Shown: positions 1 to 8,099, numbered from the stretch's first letter. The stretch: DNA of 13,256 bases from a bacterium (GCA_021780625.1 JAJXYI010000696.1:1-13256), one strand, 5' to 3'. A program made the numbers and translations. The notes: generated by a model not told the origin, from the sequence alone.

Positions 1-698
1 AAATCGAGCACCTCCCCGTGGCCGACGGCAGCGTCGACGTGGTGATCTCCAACTGCGTCATCAATCTCTCGCCCGACAAGCCGCAGGTCTGGCGCGAGAT
101 CTCCCGCGTGCTGAAACCGGGCGGCCGCGTCGCCGTGTCCGACCTCGCCCTCCTCAAACCCCTGCCTCCGGCCATCGCCGGTATGATCGAAGCCCTGGTC
201 GGCTGCGTCGCCGGCGCCGTCCTTGTGTCCGACACGCAGCGCATGGCCCGCGAGGCCGGCCTCGAGTCGATCGTCCTGATCCCGCGCTCCGCCTACATTG
301 ATGGCATGGTCGACTGGCAGGACCCTCTCTACAAAAGGATCATCGACAACCTACCTGCGGGCACGAAGGCCACCGACTACCTCACCAGCCTGGAGATCAC
401 GGCCAGGAAACCCTTGGGCGCCGCCGGTTCGGCTCCTTCCCAATCGTCCCGCGAGTCGCACACCACGTCGATCTACGTCTATGAAACGATTCCCGCAGCT
501 CAGGGCGAAAAACCCGAATACTTCGAACTTAGGCAGGCCACGTGCGAGGAACCTCTCACCCGCCATCCCGAAAGTGGAAAACTCATCCAGCGCGTGGTGC
601 TTGGCGGTTACGGCGTCCTGAAGTCGCCTGCGGCCGATCCGGAATCCAACGACAAGGGCGGTTGCTGTTGCGGCTCGGACGGCTGCTGCGACGCCTGA
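1..698 (+). CDS. arsM: Arsenite S-adenosylmethionine methyltransferase, 3' part, with FmdB-like C-terminal extension
   Basis: The 5' end lies outside the window; the open frame enters at base 3. ArsM transfers methyl groups from SAM to As(III) in the cytoplasm. Visible ArsM signatures are EHLPVADGSVDVVISNCVIN, the LKPGGR methyltransferase strand, and GCVAGA. The Cys codons at 54-56 and 204-206 match the two conserved As(III)-binding cysteines of the family. The block YIDGMVDW...DPLY...DYLTSLEITARKP is the usual ArsM C-terminal region. The protein then continues for about 95 residues. Codons 465-626 encode a segment starting SIYVYETIP and containing PLTRHPESGK and RVVLGGYG, which resembles FmdB-type small zinc ribbons with the CxxC pairs lost. 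It ends in a Cys-rich tail, CCCGSDGCCDA. It is the first visible gene of an operon with acr3 54 bp downstream. The ArsM call is firm; the tail domain is my recognition by eye. Confidence 0.93.
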   Translation, partial: IEHLPVADGSVDVVISNCVINLSPDKPQVWREISRVLKPGGRVAVSDLALLKPLPPAIAGMIEALVGCVAGAVLVSDTQRMAREAGLESIVLIPRSAYIDGMVDWQDPLYKRIIDNLPAGTKATDYLTSLEITARKPLGAAGSAPSQSSRESHTTSIYVYETIPAAQGEKPEYFELRQATCEEPLTRHPESGKLIQRVVLGGYGVLKSPAADPESNDKGGCCCGSDGCCDA

Positions 699-752
699 AC
701 CACGCGCCGAATCCGTCACCACTTTTCTCCTACAACCATCGAGTCTCCGACC

Positions 753-1823
753 ATGTCCGACGCCGTTGCCAAAAAGATGTCCTTCCTGGACCGTTATCTC
801 ACGGTCTGGATTTTTGCCGCCATGGGCGTCGGGGTCGCCCTCGGCCATTTCGTGATCCACGACCCGGCGGGGTTCTTTGCTCCGATGACGATCGGCACGA
901 CCAACCTGCCGATCGCGATCGGCCTCATCCTCATGATGTATCCGCCGCTTGCGAAGGTCCGCTATTCGCAGCTACCAAGGGTCTTTTCCGACAAACGCAT
1001 CCTGACGCTTTCGCTCGTCCAGAACTGGATCGTCGGCCCGATCCTGATGTTTCTGCTCGCGGTGTTGTTCCTGCGCGACCACCCGGACTACATGGTGGGC
1101 CTCATCCTCGTGGGCATCGCCCGGTGCATCGCCATGGTGCTGGTGTGGAATGAACTCGCAGAAGGCAGCCGCGAATACGCGGCCGGGCTGGTCGCCCTCA
1201 ACAGCATTGCTCAGATCCTCTTCTACAGCTTCTTCGCCTGGCTTTTCATCACTGTGCTGCCGCCCTATTTCGGGCTCGCCGGTGCGGTCGTGAAGGTCCG
1301 CATGGCCGAGATCTTCTGGAGCGTGATGACCTACCTCGGCATCCCCTTCGCCGCCGGCGTGCTCAGCCGCGTGATCCTCGTGCCGCTCAAGGGAGAGACC
1401 TGGTACCAGGAGAAATTCATCCCACGCATTTCGCCGATCACGCTCACCGCGCTGCTGTTCACCATCGTGGTGATGTTCACCTTCAAGGGTGAGACGATCG
1501 TCGAGCTGCCCCTGGACGTCCTTCGCATTGCGATCCCGCTCGTCCTGTATTTCGCGGTCATGTTTTTCGTGAGCTTCATCATGGCGAATCGTCTCGGCGC
1601 CGACTACCCGCGCTCCGCGTCGGTCGCGTTCACCTCGGCCGGCAACAACTTCGAACTCGCCATTGCCGTGGCCATCGCCGTCTTTGGCCTGAATTCCGGC
1701 GTGGCCTTCGCCGCCGTGGTGGGTCCCCTGATCGAAGTGCCCGCACTCATCGGGTTGGTCCACGTCGCATTTTGGTTCCGCCGCCGGTATTTCCAGGCAG
1801 TTCCGGCGGCCCCCCGACACTAG
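753..1823 (+). CDS. acr3: Acr3-family arsenite efflux permease
   Basis: An inner-membrane carrier that exports As(III), of the Acr3 (BART superfamily) type, not the ArsB type. It has 356 residues, the usual family length, with about ten hydrophobic segments. Family marks are [12 protein letters not shown] at the N-terminus, [13 protein letters not shown] near residue 88, [17 protein letters not shown] at 123-139, [16 protein letters not shown] near 293, and [10 protein letters not shown] near 324. Cys125, the only cysteine, and Glu328 correspond to the Cys and Glu reported as essential in characterised Acr3 pumps. The ATG at 753 gives the expected N-terminus; Met9 is an alternative start. No clear Shine-Dalgarno sequence precedes it. 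It sits between arsM and arsC in one rightward operon. It would remove As(III) produced by ArsC. Confidence 0.96.
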   Translation: MSDAVAKKMSFLDRYLTVWIFAAMGVGVALGHFVIHDPAGFFAPMTIGTTNLPIAIGLILMMYPPLAKVRYSQLPRVFSDKRILTLSLVQNWIVGPILMFLLAVLFLRDHPDYMVGLILVGIARCIAMVLVWNELAEGSREYAAGLVALNSIAQILFYSFFAWLFITVLPPYFGLAGAVVKVRMAEIFWSVMTYLGIPFAAGVLSRVILVPLKGETWYQEKFIPRISPITLTALLFTIVVMFTFKGETIVELPLDVLRIAIPLVLYFAVMFFVSFIMANRLGADYPRSASVAFTSAGNNFELAIAVAIAVFGLNSGVAFAAVVGPLIEVPALIGLVHVAFWFRRRYFQAVPAAPRH

Positions 1824-1842
1824 ACTCCACGCAAGATCCGCC

Positions 1843-2289
1843 ATGAACGAAAAGCCCAAGGTCCTCATTCTTTGCACCGGAAATTCCTGCCGCAGCCACA
1901 TGGCCGAAGGCATCCTGCAAGCCGCTGCAGGCGACCTCGTCGAGGTTCACAGCGCGGGCTCCAAGCCCGCCGGTTACGTTCATCCAAAGGCCATCCGGGT
2001 GATGAACGAAATCGGCATCGACATTGCCGGCCACACGTCGAAGCACATGAACGAATTTCTCGACCGGAAGATCACCACGGTCATCACGGTCTGTGGCAAC
2101 GCGGACCAGGCGTGTCCCATGTTCCCCGGTCAGCTAAACCGTCATCATTGGGGCTTCGACGATCCCGCCCACGCGCAAGGGTCCGAGGAGGAGATCCTGG
2201 CGCAATTCCGCCGCGTGCGCGACCAGATCCGACTCGTGTTCGAAGCCTACGCCGCTGGCCTCAAGGAAGGGAAGACGCTGACTCGGTAG
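1843..2289 (+). CDS. arsC: Arsenate reductase, thioredoxin-coupled LMW-phosphatase fold
   Basis: Reduces arsenate to arsenite in the cytoplasm, supplying the substrate of Acr3 and ArsM. The 148 residues begin with the low-molecular-weight phosphatase P-loop, CTGNSCRS, with Cys11 and Arg17 forming the CX5R motif. A second cysteine pair, Cys84 and Cys91 ([10 protein letters not shown]), has the seven-residue spacing of the Cys82/Cys89 redox relay in the Staphylococcus pI258 enzyme. This indicates thioredoxin, not glutaredoxin, as electron donor. GFDDPA near residue 104 holds the Asp of the phosphatase fold. It starts 19 bp after acr3 with no obvious ribosome binding site, so it is probably cotranscribed with it. 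A strong hairpin follows the stop codon. Confidence 0.96.
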   Translation: MNEKPKVLILCTGNSCRSHMAEGILQAAAGDLVEVHSAGSKPAGYVHPKAIRVMNEIGIDIAGHTSKHMNEFLDRKITTVITVCGNADQACPMFPGQLNRHHWGFDDPAHAQGSEEEILAQFRRVRDQIRLVFEAYAAGLKEGKTLTR

Positions 2290-2301
2290 AGGTCGGACGC
2301 G

Positions 2302-2330
2302 CCCGCCGACGCCTGCAGGCGACTGGCGGG
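2302..2330 (+). terminator. Strong GC hairpin between convergent arsC and the MCP gene
   Basis: CCCGCC (2302-2307) pairs with GGCGGG (2325-2330). Inside lies the perfect palindrome CGCCTGCAGGCG (2310-2321), which folds as CGCC/GGCG around a TGCA loop. The two stems are joined by small asymmetric bulges. It sits 12 bp after the arsC stop and 81 bp beyond the stop of the leftward MCP gene, where a shared terminator would be expected. No T-tract follows on either strand, so intrinsic termination is uncertain; it could instead protect mRNA 3' ends. Confidence 0.45.
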
Positions 2331-2411
2331 ATTCCCAACACCGGCAGAATGTTCGCTCCGATCTCAAGGCAGCCTGGTTGACCGGAGCCCCGTCGATCGT
2401 CCCCGCCCCAT

Positions 2412-3869
2412 TCAAGCCGCAGGCGGGACCCCCGTATGCACCCGGCCACCCGACAGGGCGACCAGTCCGTCCACAAGTTCCTTCATGGCGCCGGACTGGG
2501 CATTGAGCTCTTCGGCAGCGGAGGCCGTCTCCTCGGCGCCACTGGCGTTGGCCTGAATGACGCGGTCCATTTCGGTCACTGCTTTTGACACCTGTTCGAT
2601 TCCCTGACTTTGCTCGGCCGACGCCGCCGCAATCTCCGCCACCAACCCGTCCAGGTTTCGGACATGCGATTGAATCGCCTCAAAACTCCGGGCCACATCG
2701 GCGCTGAGCGATACGCCCAGGCGGCTCTTCACCACCGAGGCTTCGATCTTCTCCGCGGTTTCCTTGGCCGCGCCGGCGGCCCGCTGGGCAAGCGAGCGCA
2801 CCTCGTCGGCCACCACCGCAAAACCGGCGCCCGCCTCCCCTGCCCGGGCGGCCTCCACCGCCGCGTTCAGGGCAAGGATATTCGTCTGGAACGCGATTTC
2901 GTCGATCGTCTTGAGAATCTGGGTGATCTGCTCGCTCGCCGTCTTGATGTCCTCCATCGCGCCGTGCATCGCCTTCATCTGGTCGTGTCCCGCATCAGCG
3001 GCGACTCGCGCGACGCCGGCCGCCTCCTTCGCCTTGGCCGCATTCTCGGCGTTTCGACGCGTCATTCCCGCCATCTCCTCGAGTGAGGCACTGGTCTCCT
3101 CGAGGGATGCCGCCTGCTCCGTGGCGCCCTGGGCGAGGGTCCCGCTGGAACCAGCCACCTGCGACGCCGCCGACGATACCTGCACGGCCCCGTCTTCGAG
3201 CTGCGCACTGATCGAACGCAGCACCCGGCTGGTCTTGACGACGCTGACCGCCGCCAAGCCGGCTCCGACCAGCACCGCCAGCAGTCCCCCGATGATGAAT
3301 ATCCGGTCGTCCCGCCGCACATCGGACGAAAGCCGCGCCCCATAGTCGGCCGCTTGGTCCGCGTTGAACCGCGTCAGCGTCTCGGCCGCTTGCGTGTAGA
3401 CTCCGTAAGCCTTTTTTACCCTTCCCTTCAGCAAAACCTCGGCGCCGGCGCGGTCTCCTTTGTCGATCAGCACAAAGTAGTCCGCACGGACTCGCAGGTA
3501 CGCAGTCCGCGCCGCGGACAATGCGCCAAAGAGCCTGCGGTCATCCTCATCCTGGACCGTCACCTCATAGGATTTCATCGCCTCGGTGATCTTCGCCGAA
3601 CTCGCCGACAACTCGCCGACAATTTCAGCCTTCTCCGCCGGCGTGGAGGCACGCACCAAACGTTCAAGTCGGATCTGACTTTCCGCAGCCTGACGCGCCA
3701 CCGTCGCCATCAGGGACAGACCCGGCAGGGAATCGCCGACAATGTCGTCCCCGAGCCTCATCAGGCTCCGCAGTCCCGCGACCGCAAAGATCACCGAGAG
3801 CGCGAGCATGATGCAGAGAAATCCCGTGCCGAGCGCAATGCGCCGGCCGATCGTGGTGGAAGCCTTCAT
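2412..3869 (-). CDS. Methyl-accepting chemotaxis protein with 4-helix-bundle sensor
   Basis: A membrane chemoreceptor that would control CheA/CheW. I chose the ATG at 3869, giving 485 residues, because transmembrane helix 1 (about residues 11-33) follows directly. The frame stays open upstream to 4076, but that 69-residue extension is Arg-rich and not MCP-like. Residues 34-189 form a periplasmic region resembling the 4HB_MCP sensor, helix 2 spans about 190-211, and the signalling coiled coil fills the rest. The hairpin tip [20 protein letters not shown] with [15 protein letters not shown] (about 324-357) is diagnostic. A HAMP linker after helix 2 is not evident, and the C-terminus (TGVPPAA) carries no CheR-tethering pentapeptide. 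The periplasmic part has no cysteine, which argues against direct thiol binding of As(III). It is divergent from arsR. The ligand is unknown. Confidence 0.93.
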   Translation of the reverse strand: MKASTTIGRRIALGTGFLCIMLALSVIFAVAGLRSLMRLGDDIVGDSLPGLSLMATVARQAAESQIRLERLVRASTPAEKAEIVGELSASSAKITEAMKSYEVTVQDEDDRRLFGALSAARTAYLRVRADYFVLIDKGDRAGAEVLLKGRVKKAYGVYTQAAETLTRFNADQAADYGARLSSDVRRDDRIFIIGGLLAVLVGAGLAAVSVVKTSRVLRSISAQLEDGAVQVSSAASQVAGSSGTLAQGATEQAASLEETSASLEEMAGMTRRNAENAAKAKEAAGVARVAADAGHDQMKAMHGAMEDIKTASEQITQILKTIDEIAFQTNILALNAAVEAARAGEAGAGFAVVADEVRSLAQRAAGAAKETAEKIEASVVKSRLGVSLSADVARSFEAIQSHVRNLDGLVAEIAAASAEQSQGIEQVSKAVTEMDRVIQANASGAEETASAAEELNAQSGAMKELVDGLVALSGGRVHTGVPPAA

Positions 3870-4050
3870 GGTGATGAGCGCGAAAGGTTGGACATAGGGG
3901 GAAAACGTGAGGCCCGCGGCGGATTTGAACACACGACCGCGAAGGACAGCGCATCGGACGCTGCGTGACAAAATCGACAATCCCCAGCCGAACAACCCAA
4001 AAGACCGGCGCTTCCGCAAGTTACGTAGCGCCCGCAAAATGCCCTTGATT

Positions 4051-4077
4051 ATTTTTGTATTTCGCAAAATAGACAAT
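4051..4077 (+). promoter_or_regulatory. AT-rich imperfect dyad upstream of arsR, candidate ArsR operator
   Basis: This short AT-rich block stands out from the GC-rich surroundings and ends 5 bp before the arsR ATG. TTGTATTT (4055-4062) and AAATAGACAA (4067-4076) form inverted half-sites, allowing a two-base insertion in the right arm. ArsR-family repressors bind imperfect AT-rich dyads over their own promoters, so this is a plausible autoregulatory site. A possible -35-like TTGATT lies at 4045-4050, but no good -10 is visible. The same site could influence the divergent MCP promoter. This is inference from position and symmetry only. Confidence 0.35.
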
Positions 4078-4082
4078 TACTC

Positions 4083-4445
4083 ATGATGCTGAAACAACGC
4101 ACTGCGATATTCAAGGCGCTGGGGCATCCCGCGCGCCTGCGCATGACCGAATACCTTGGTGGCGGCGAACGTTGTGTCTGCGACTTGGTGGGCGTTGCCG
4201 GCCTGGGCTGGTCCACTGTCTCCCGTCATCTTTCGGTCCTCAAACGGGCGGGGGTCGTCACCGATGAACGGCGGGGACCCAAGATATTCTATCGCCTGAA
4301 CCTTCCCTGCGTGTCCTCCCTGCTGCAATGCCTCGAAAGGGATGACCCACCCAACCCAGAGGGTGTCCGGTGCTGCCCGTCCGCGACGGACACGATGGCC
4401 GGCCCCTCGGGCGCTTCGAAAGTCACGTGCTGCGGTTTCCCATGA
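4083..4445 (+). CDS. arsR: ArsR/SmtB-family arsenite-responsive repressor
   Basis: A small winged-helix repressor, 120 residues, that would release DNA on binding As(III). The family pattern is clear: IFKALGHPARLRMTEYL (about 9-25), ERCVCDL (29-35), the recognition helix STVSRHLSVLKRAGVV (44-59), and the wing DERRGPKIFYRL (61-72). Cys31 and Cys33 are the metal-sensing CVC pair of helix 3; the third cysteine found in plasmid R773 ArsR is Val36 here. Further pairs at Cys97-Cys98 and Cys116-Cys117 lie in the C-terminal tail, so a second thiol site is possible. Two adjacent ATGs (4083, 4086) are candidate starts. Its stop overlaps the kinase start as ATGA, implying coupled translation. It is divergent from the MCP gene across 213 bp. 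Confidence 0.94.
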   Translation: MMLKQRTAIFKALGHPARLRMTEYLGGGERCVCDLVGVAGLGWSTVSRHLSVLKRAGVVTDERRGPKIFYRLNLPCVSSLLQCLERDDPPNPEGVRCCPSATDTMAGPSGASKVTCCGFP

Positions 4446-6301
4446 ACCCCCGACCGGATCCGGCATACGAAGGGGCTGGCTCCACGGGAGTCCTGCCTGC
4501 CAACCGTCTCCCGGCGTCGTTCCACCCAGCAGGCCGGCCCTCACTTCAGGCCTCACAGTTCAACGACCACCCTCTCGAGGCCGCGAAACAGGCCGCCATG
4601 GTTCGCGTCGCATGCTGTCTGGCGGCGACCGTCCCCGCCATCGCGCTGCTCTCGGTCTATTACAGCAAGGAGGAAGGGCTTCACTATTGGATCCGCCTGC
4701 TCATGGGCATGGAGCTCGTGGTCGGCTCAGTCAGCCACCTGCTGATGCTCAGGCACCTGTCCATACGGGCTCAAGCCTGGTGGTCGGTCACCTGGCTCAC
4801 CTTTGCCTCGGCGCTCGCGGAGGCGCACCTGGGCCCCACTATCGGAGGCGGCCTCTCCTGGGTGCTGAGCCTCCTGGTCGCCGTGTTCTTCCTGTCCACA
4901 AACGCCGGCGTCGCGGTGGTCGCCGCCTACGCCCTCTCCTCCGCTTCCACGATCTTTTTGGTTCACCTCGGGCTCCTTCCACGGCCCGAGGATTTTGCGA
5001 TCGACGGCGATCCCCTGAGCTCCGTGCAGATTCACCTGGCCGGACTCGCCGTGCTCATCGTCTGCCTGAGGGTATTCCGCCTCACCACCGACGCCCTGCA
5101 CGACGCCATCCAATCGATGCAACGCCAGCACAACGAGAAAATGGAGGCAGACCGGGCAAGGAAGGAGGCCGAGACCCGCATGCTCGCGAACCAGCATTTT
5201 GAGGCGATCGGCAAACTCGCCGGAGGCGTCGCCCACGATTTCAACAACGCCCTGACCATCGTCCAGTGCAACGCCGAGCTGCTCAAGCTGACGCTCTCCG
5301 AACCCGACGACCGCGCCCGGGCCGACGACATCCTCACCGCATCCCGCGCAGCCGCGCAATCCACCCGGCAGCTGCTCAGCCTGAACCGGCGCTCCGTAAG
5401 TGTGCCCAGCGTGCTGCGGCCCGACGTGGCCCTCGGCGAATTCTCCCAGATGGTGCGTTCCGTCCTCCCCGAGACCGTCCACCTAAAGGTCGATCTCGCC
5501 TCGACCCGCCAGATCCGCGTCGCCTCGGGCGATCTCCACCAGGCCATCCTGAATCTCGTGCTCAATGCCAGGGATGCGATGCCAGAAGGCGGCACGATCC
5601 GCCTCCGGTCATTCGATTCCCAGTCCTCAACAGGCTCCCCCCAGGTCACCGTCTGCGTCTCGGACACCGGTTGCGGCATCAGCCCCGAGCTGTTTCCGAA
5701 GATCTTCCAGCCCTTTTTCACCACCAAGGCCGAAGGCAAGGGCACCGGGCTCGGTCTCGCCATGGTGAAGCAATTCGTCGACCATTCTAACGGCCAGGTG
5801 TGGGTCGAAAGCACCCCGGGACACGGCACCCGGATCAACCTGGCCTTTCCTGAAATCTCCGACGCCGCAGTCGCGGCTCCCCTGTTCGGAACGCCCCCCT
5901 GTCCCTCCAATCGACATGTCCTGCTGGTCGAAGACGAGTCCACGTTGCGAACAACGATGGAGATCGTGCTCGCACGCGCCGGTTTCCGCGTGACCGCCTG
6001 CACCTGTGTAGAGGAAGCGCTCGCCTGCCTCCAGGTTGGCGATGACTACGATTTGCTCTGCACCGACGGCGTCACCGGCCCCGTGCCCGTCACAGAGCTC
6101 ATCTCCCGTTTCTCCCAGCTTCGCGCTCAGTCCAAAATCCTCGTCTGCTCCGGGCATCTCGAGTCGGACGGCATCCAGCGCCTCCTGGAGGAGCAAAGCG
6201 TGGCGTTCATGCACAAGCCCTACACCGGAGCCGAACTCCTGGCACGACTCCACGAACTCGCCTCCGACGGCCCGCCTGACAGGCATCGGCTGCCTGCCTG
6301 A
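4442..6301 (+). CDS. Membrane-bound hybrid histidine kinase with C-terminal receiver domain
   Basis: I chose the ATG at 4442, overlapping the arsR stop, over an upstream GTG at 4370; it gives 619 residues. About six hydrophobic segments lie between residues 54 and 212, with no recognised ligand-binding domain. A linker coiled coil (about 222-250) leads to the phosphoacceptor box EAIGKLAGGVAHDFNNAL with His265. The ATPase domain shows N371/N375 (NLVLNARDAM), D408 (SDTGCGI), FQPFFTTK and GKGTGLGL (432-439). A receiver domain begins near 491, with E497/D498, phosphoacceptor Asp542 (YDLLCTDG), Ser570 and Lys592 (HKPY). There is no DNA-binding output, so a partner regulator outside the window is expected. 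Vicinal cysteines C58-C59 sit in the first membrane helix. The overlap with arsR suggests arsenic-inducible expression, but the stimulus is unknown. Confidence 0.93.
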   Translation: MNPRPDPAYEGAGSTGVLPANRLPASFHPAGRPSLQASQFNDHPLEAAKQAAMVRVACCLAATVPAIALLSVYYSKEEGLHYWIRLLMGMELVVGSVSHLLMLRHLSIRAQAWWSVTWLTFASALAEAHLGPTIGGGLSWVLSLLVAVFFLSTNAGVAVVAAYALSSASTIFLVHLGLLPRPEDFAIDGDPLSSVQIHLAGLAVLIVCLRVFRLTTDALHDAIQSMQRQHNEKMEADRARKEAETRMLANQHFEAIGKLAGGVAHDFNNALTIVQCNAELLKLTLSEPDDRARADDILTASRAAAQSTRQLLSLNRRSVSVPSVLRPDVALGEFSQMVRSVLPETVHLKVDLASTRQIRVASGDLHQAILNLVLNARDAMPEGGTIRLRSFDSQSSTGSPQVTVCVSDTGCGISPELFPKIFQPFFTTKAEGKGTGLGLAMVKQFVDHSNGQVWVESTPGHGTRINLAFPEISDAAVAAPLFGTPPCPSNRHVLLVEDESTLRTTMEIVLARAGFRVTACTCVEEALACLQVGDDYDLLCTDGVTGPVPVTELISRFSQLRAQSKILVCSGHLESDGIQRLLEEQSVAFMHKPYTGAELLARLHELASDGPPDRHRLPA

Positions 6302-6303
6302 GC

Positions 6304-6320
6304 GGGGCCGCGCCCCTTTT
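6304..6320 (+). terminator. Compact hairpin plus T-run after the histidine kinase
   Basis: GGGGC (6304-6308) and GCCCC (6312-6316) pair around a CGC loop, followed directly by TTTT (6317-6320), three bases after the kinase stop codon. The stem is short and the T-run only four long, so it is a modest Rho-independent candidate for the arsR-kinase transcript. Read on the other strand there is no T-run, so it does not serve the convergent transporter gene. Confidence 0.5.
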
Positions 6321-6365
6321 CCACTCGACGGAAACCGTGCGTCTGACTCCGGCGCCAGCCGTCGC

Positions 6366-7658
6366 TCAGGCCGCGTCGGCCACGAATTCGTCGTTCGCCT
6401 GGCCGTCCTTCGTGGCGATCAGCTTCTTTGGCACCAGCAATAGCGCCGGGAGGATGAGCGCATACACGCACGTCGTCGCAATCACGCAGTAGAGGAACCC
6501 GTTCGTCGAGCTGCTTGCGTAGATCTTCGATCCCACGATGTCGCCACCTCGGTACGATAACGACGAAAACCCGTCGACCAGCATCATGAGCGTGCCCTGC
6601 AGTCCCGGCGGGCAGGAACGCATCGACAAGTCATAGATCGCGGCCGTCACGATGCCTCCCATCAGCCCCATCGGCGCAGCCAACCAGACCGCCGCCTCCG
6701 CCGAGTGGATGAACGCCAGCGGCACCATCTGCGGCACCGCAATGACCATGCCCCACCAAAGCAGCTTCTCCAGCGAGTACCGCTTGCACAGATACCCGTA
6801 CAGGAAGAACACCGGGATGAACGAAGCCGCGAAAACCGCACTGTAGTAGCCGTAAGTCGCATCCGAGCCGTGCAGGTTGTTCGTAAGATAAAACTGGAGC
6901 GGCGTGTTCGAGCCCGGTGCGAAACTCCACAGGAACATGATCAATACCGCCGGATAGATCGCCTTGTGCTTGAGCAGCCGTTTCACGTTGCTCCAGAAGC
7001 TGCCGTGTTTCGCCAGCGGCTGGTCGTAGGCATGCGAAAATACCGCCCGCGGTTTCCAAAATCCAATCAGCATGATCGACAGCGACAGCCCCGCCATCAG
7101 CAGGAATACCCGCGAAGGCGTCATGTGGTCCGCCAAATAACCCGACGCGATCGCGCCCAGAATCACCGGGATGGAGGAAACAATCTGCCAAAGCGCACTC
7201 AGCCGCCCCGACATCAGGTGCTCCTGACCGATCAACGCAAGCAGACCCTGATAGGCCGCTGTGATCAAACGCGATGACATCATCACCAGCAGCATGCCCA
7301 CGAACAGCCCCGTGTACGTGATCGGTGACGACGCCATCCAAAAATACACGACGGCCGTGATCAGCGAGAACAGGATGAAGTAGCCTCGATCGCGCATACC
7401 GAACGGATTCCACGAGTCGCGCGTCATGCCGAACACGAAGGCAAAATACAGCGGTATCGCCGTGAGCAGCCGAAACGTCGCGATCTGCGTCGCCGACGCG
7501 TGCAGCTGGTTCTTCAGCATGTACGTCGTCGCGATGTCCAGCATGTAGCCGCTGGGCAGGCTCAGGTACACGAGAAAGGTCAGCGGACCGAAGTAGAGGA
7601 AGACCGATCCAGCCTTGGGTTTCGAAGCAGTCGTCGTTTCAGAGGACGGGGTGTTCAT
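6366..7658 (-). CDS. MFS transporter, 12 TM, BT1-like, substrate unknown
   Basis: An inner-membrane carrier of 430 residues with about twelve hydrophobic segments, beginning near residue 19 and ending near 410. A motif-A-like loop, GYLADHMTPSR (173-183), separates segments in the first half. RDSWNPFGMRDRGY (80-93) and DLSMRSCPPGLQGT (343-356) resemble the folate-biopterin/BT1 branch of the major facilitator superfamily, in which a loop with Asp, Pro and Gly precedes the third helix. That assignment is by eye and does not fix a substrate. The start ATG (7656-7658, read on the minus strand) has no Shine-Dalgarno sequence. It converges on the kinase gene and diverges from the 684-residue peptidase-like gene across 441 bp. 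No neighbour indicates its cargo. Confidence 0.85.
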   Translation of the reverse strand: MNTPSSETTTASKPKAGSVFLYFGPLTFLVYLSLPSGYMLDIATTYMLKNQLHASATQIATFRLLTAIPLYFAFVFGMTRDSWNPFGMRDRGYFILFSLITAVVYFWMASSPITYTGLFVGMLLVMMSSRLITAAYQGLLALIGQEHLMSGRLSALWQIVSSIPVILGAIASGYLADHMTPSRVFLLMAGLSLSIMLIGFWKPRAVFSHAYDQPLAKHGSFWSNVKRLLKHKAIYPAVLIMFLWSFAPGSNTPLQFYLTNNLHGSDATYGYYSAVFAASFIPVFFLYGYLCKRYSLEKLLWWGMVIAVPQMVPLAFIHSAEAAVWLAAPMGLMGGIVTAAIYDLSMRSCPPGLQGTLMMLVDGFSSLSYRGGDIVGSKIYASSSTNGFLYCVIATTCVYALILPALLLVPKKLIATKDGQANDEFVADAA

Positions 7659-8099
7659 GCATGAATAAAATCGACGGTGTCACCGATGCCACGGCCTTGG
7701 CCCAACGCCCGAAGGCCCACCCCCGGCCCCATCCGCGCGCCATCCTTGATGACCGCGCGTCATGCAACGGATGAGCCCAACCGGTCTGGCGCAATGCCCT
7801 GCAATCATATCAGGGAAGTCCGCCGGCGCCGTGTCGCACATCGCACCGCATGGAGTCCCGAGAACGGCAGTGAATTCGGAAAAAAGGACCGCGCCCGGTT
7901 GAGCATAGCTCACACACTCCGAGAACCGACCCCGCTGCAAACCGAAACTCTCCGCATCCGCGAACACTTTTCGTTCCATCCCCAACCCGCTCCCTCAACC
8001 GCTGAAACGCGCCCGGGCATAAGGCAAAACGTCTGCAATTTCGCGCACGCAAACGGCATCCGGATTGAACCCCGTGCCCCCCCGCGTCATACTCGCGGC
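7659..8099. other. 441-bp divergent intergenic region with no convincing gene
   Basis: This lies between the starts of the MFS transporter and the peptidase-like gene. The frame of the rightward gene stays open back to 7677, but that extension is rich in Pro, Arg and Thr, is unlike a coding sequence, and would bury the signal peptide, so I left it out. A 101-residue minus-strand frame (7680-7985) has no recognisable features. Promoters for both flanking genes should lie here, yet I see no good -35/-10 pair, no strong inverted repeat and no RNA gene. Confidence 0.6.

Noticed and set aside
972..1913. Long minus-strand frame of 313 codons opposite acr3
   Set aside because: His/Asp/Glu-rich antisense shadow of a well-identified membrane protein gene.
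3601..3622. Tandem 11-bp direct repeat (CTCGCCGACAA twice) within the MCP gene
   Set aside because: Only two units, inside normal MCP coding sequence; the frame is intact and there is no sign of a mobile element.
3895..3965. tRNA-like T-loop words (GTTCAAATCC) on the minus strand upstream of the MCP, considered as a tRNA remnant or attachment site
   Set aside because: The flanking bases do not form the T-stem or an acceptor stem, and no anticodon arm is visible.
3870..4076. 69-residue N-terminal extension of the MCP
   Set aside because: Arg-rich and unlike MCP N-termini; it would overlap the control region next to ars[11 protein letters not shown] followed by a membrane helix is the typical start.
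7680..7985. Minus-strand 101-residue frame in the intergenic gap
   Set aside because: No recognisable domain or membrane segment; it looks like a chance frame in GC-rich DNA.
7677..8099. N-terminal extension of the peptidase-like frame by 141 residues
   Set aside because: Composition is Pro/Arg/Thr-rich and low in hydrophobics, and it would place the signal sequence in mid-protein. The ATG at 8100 is better.
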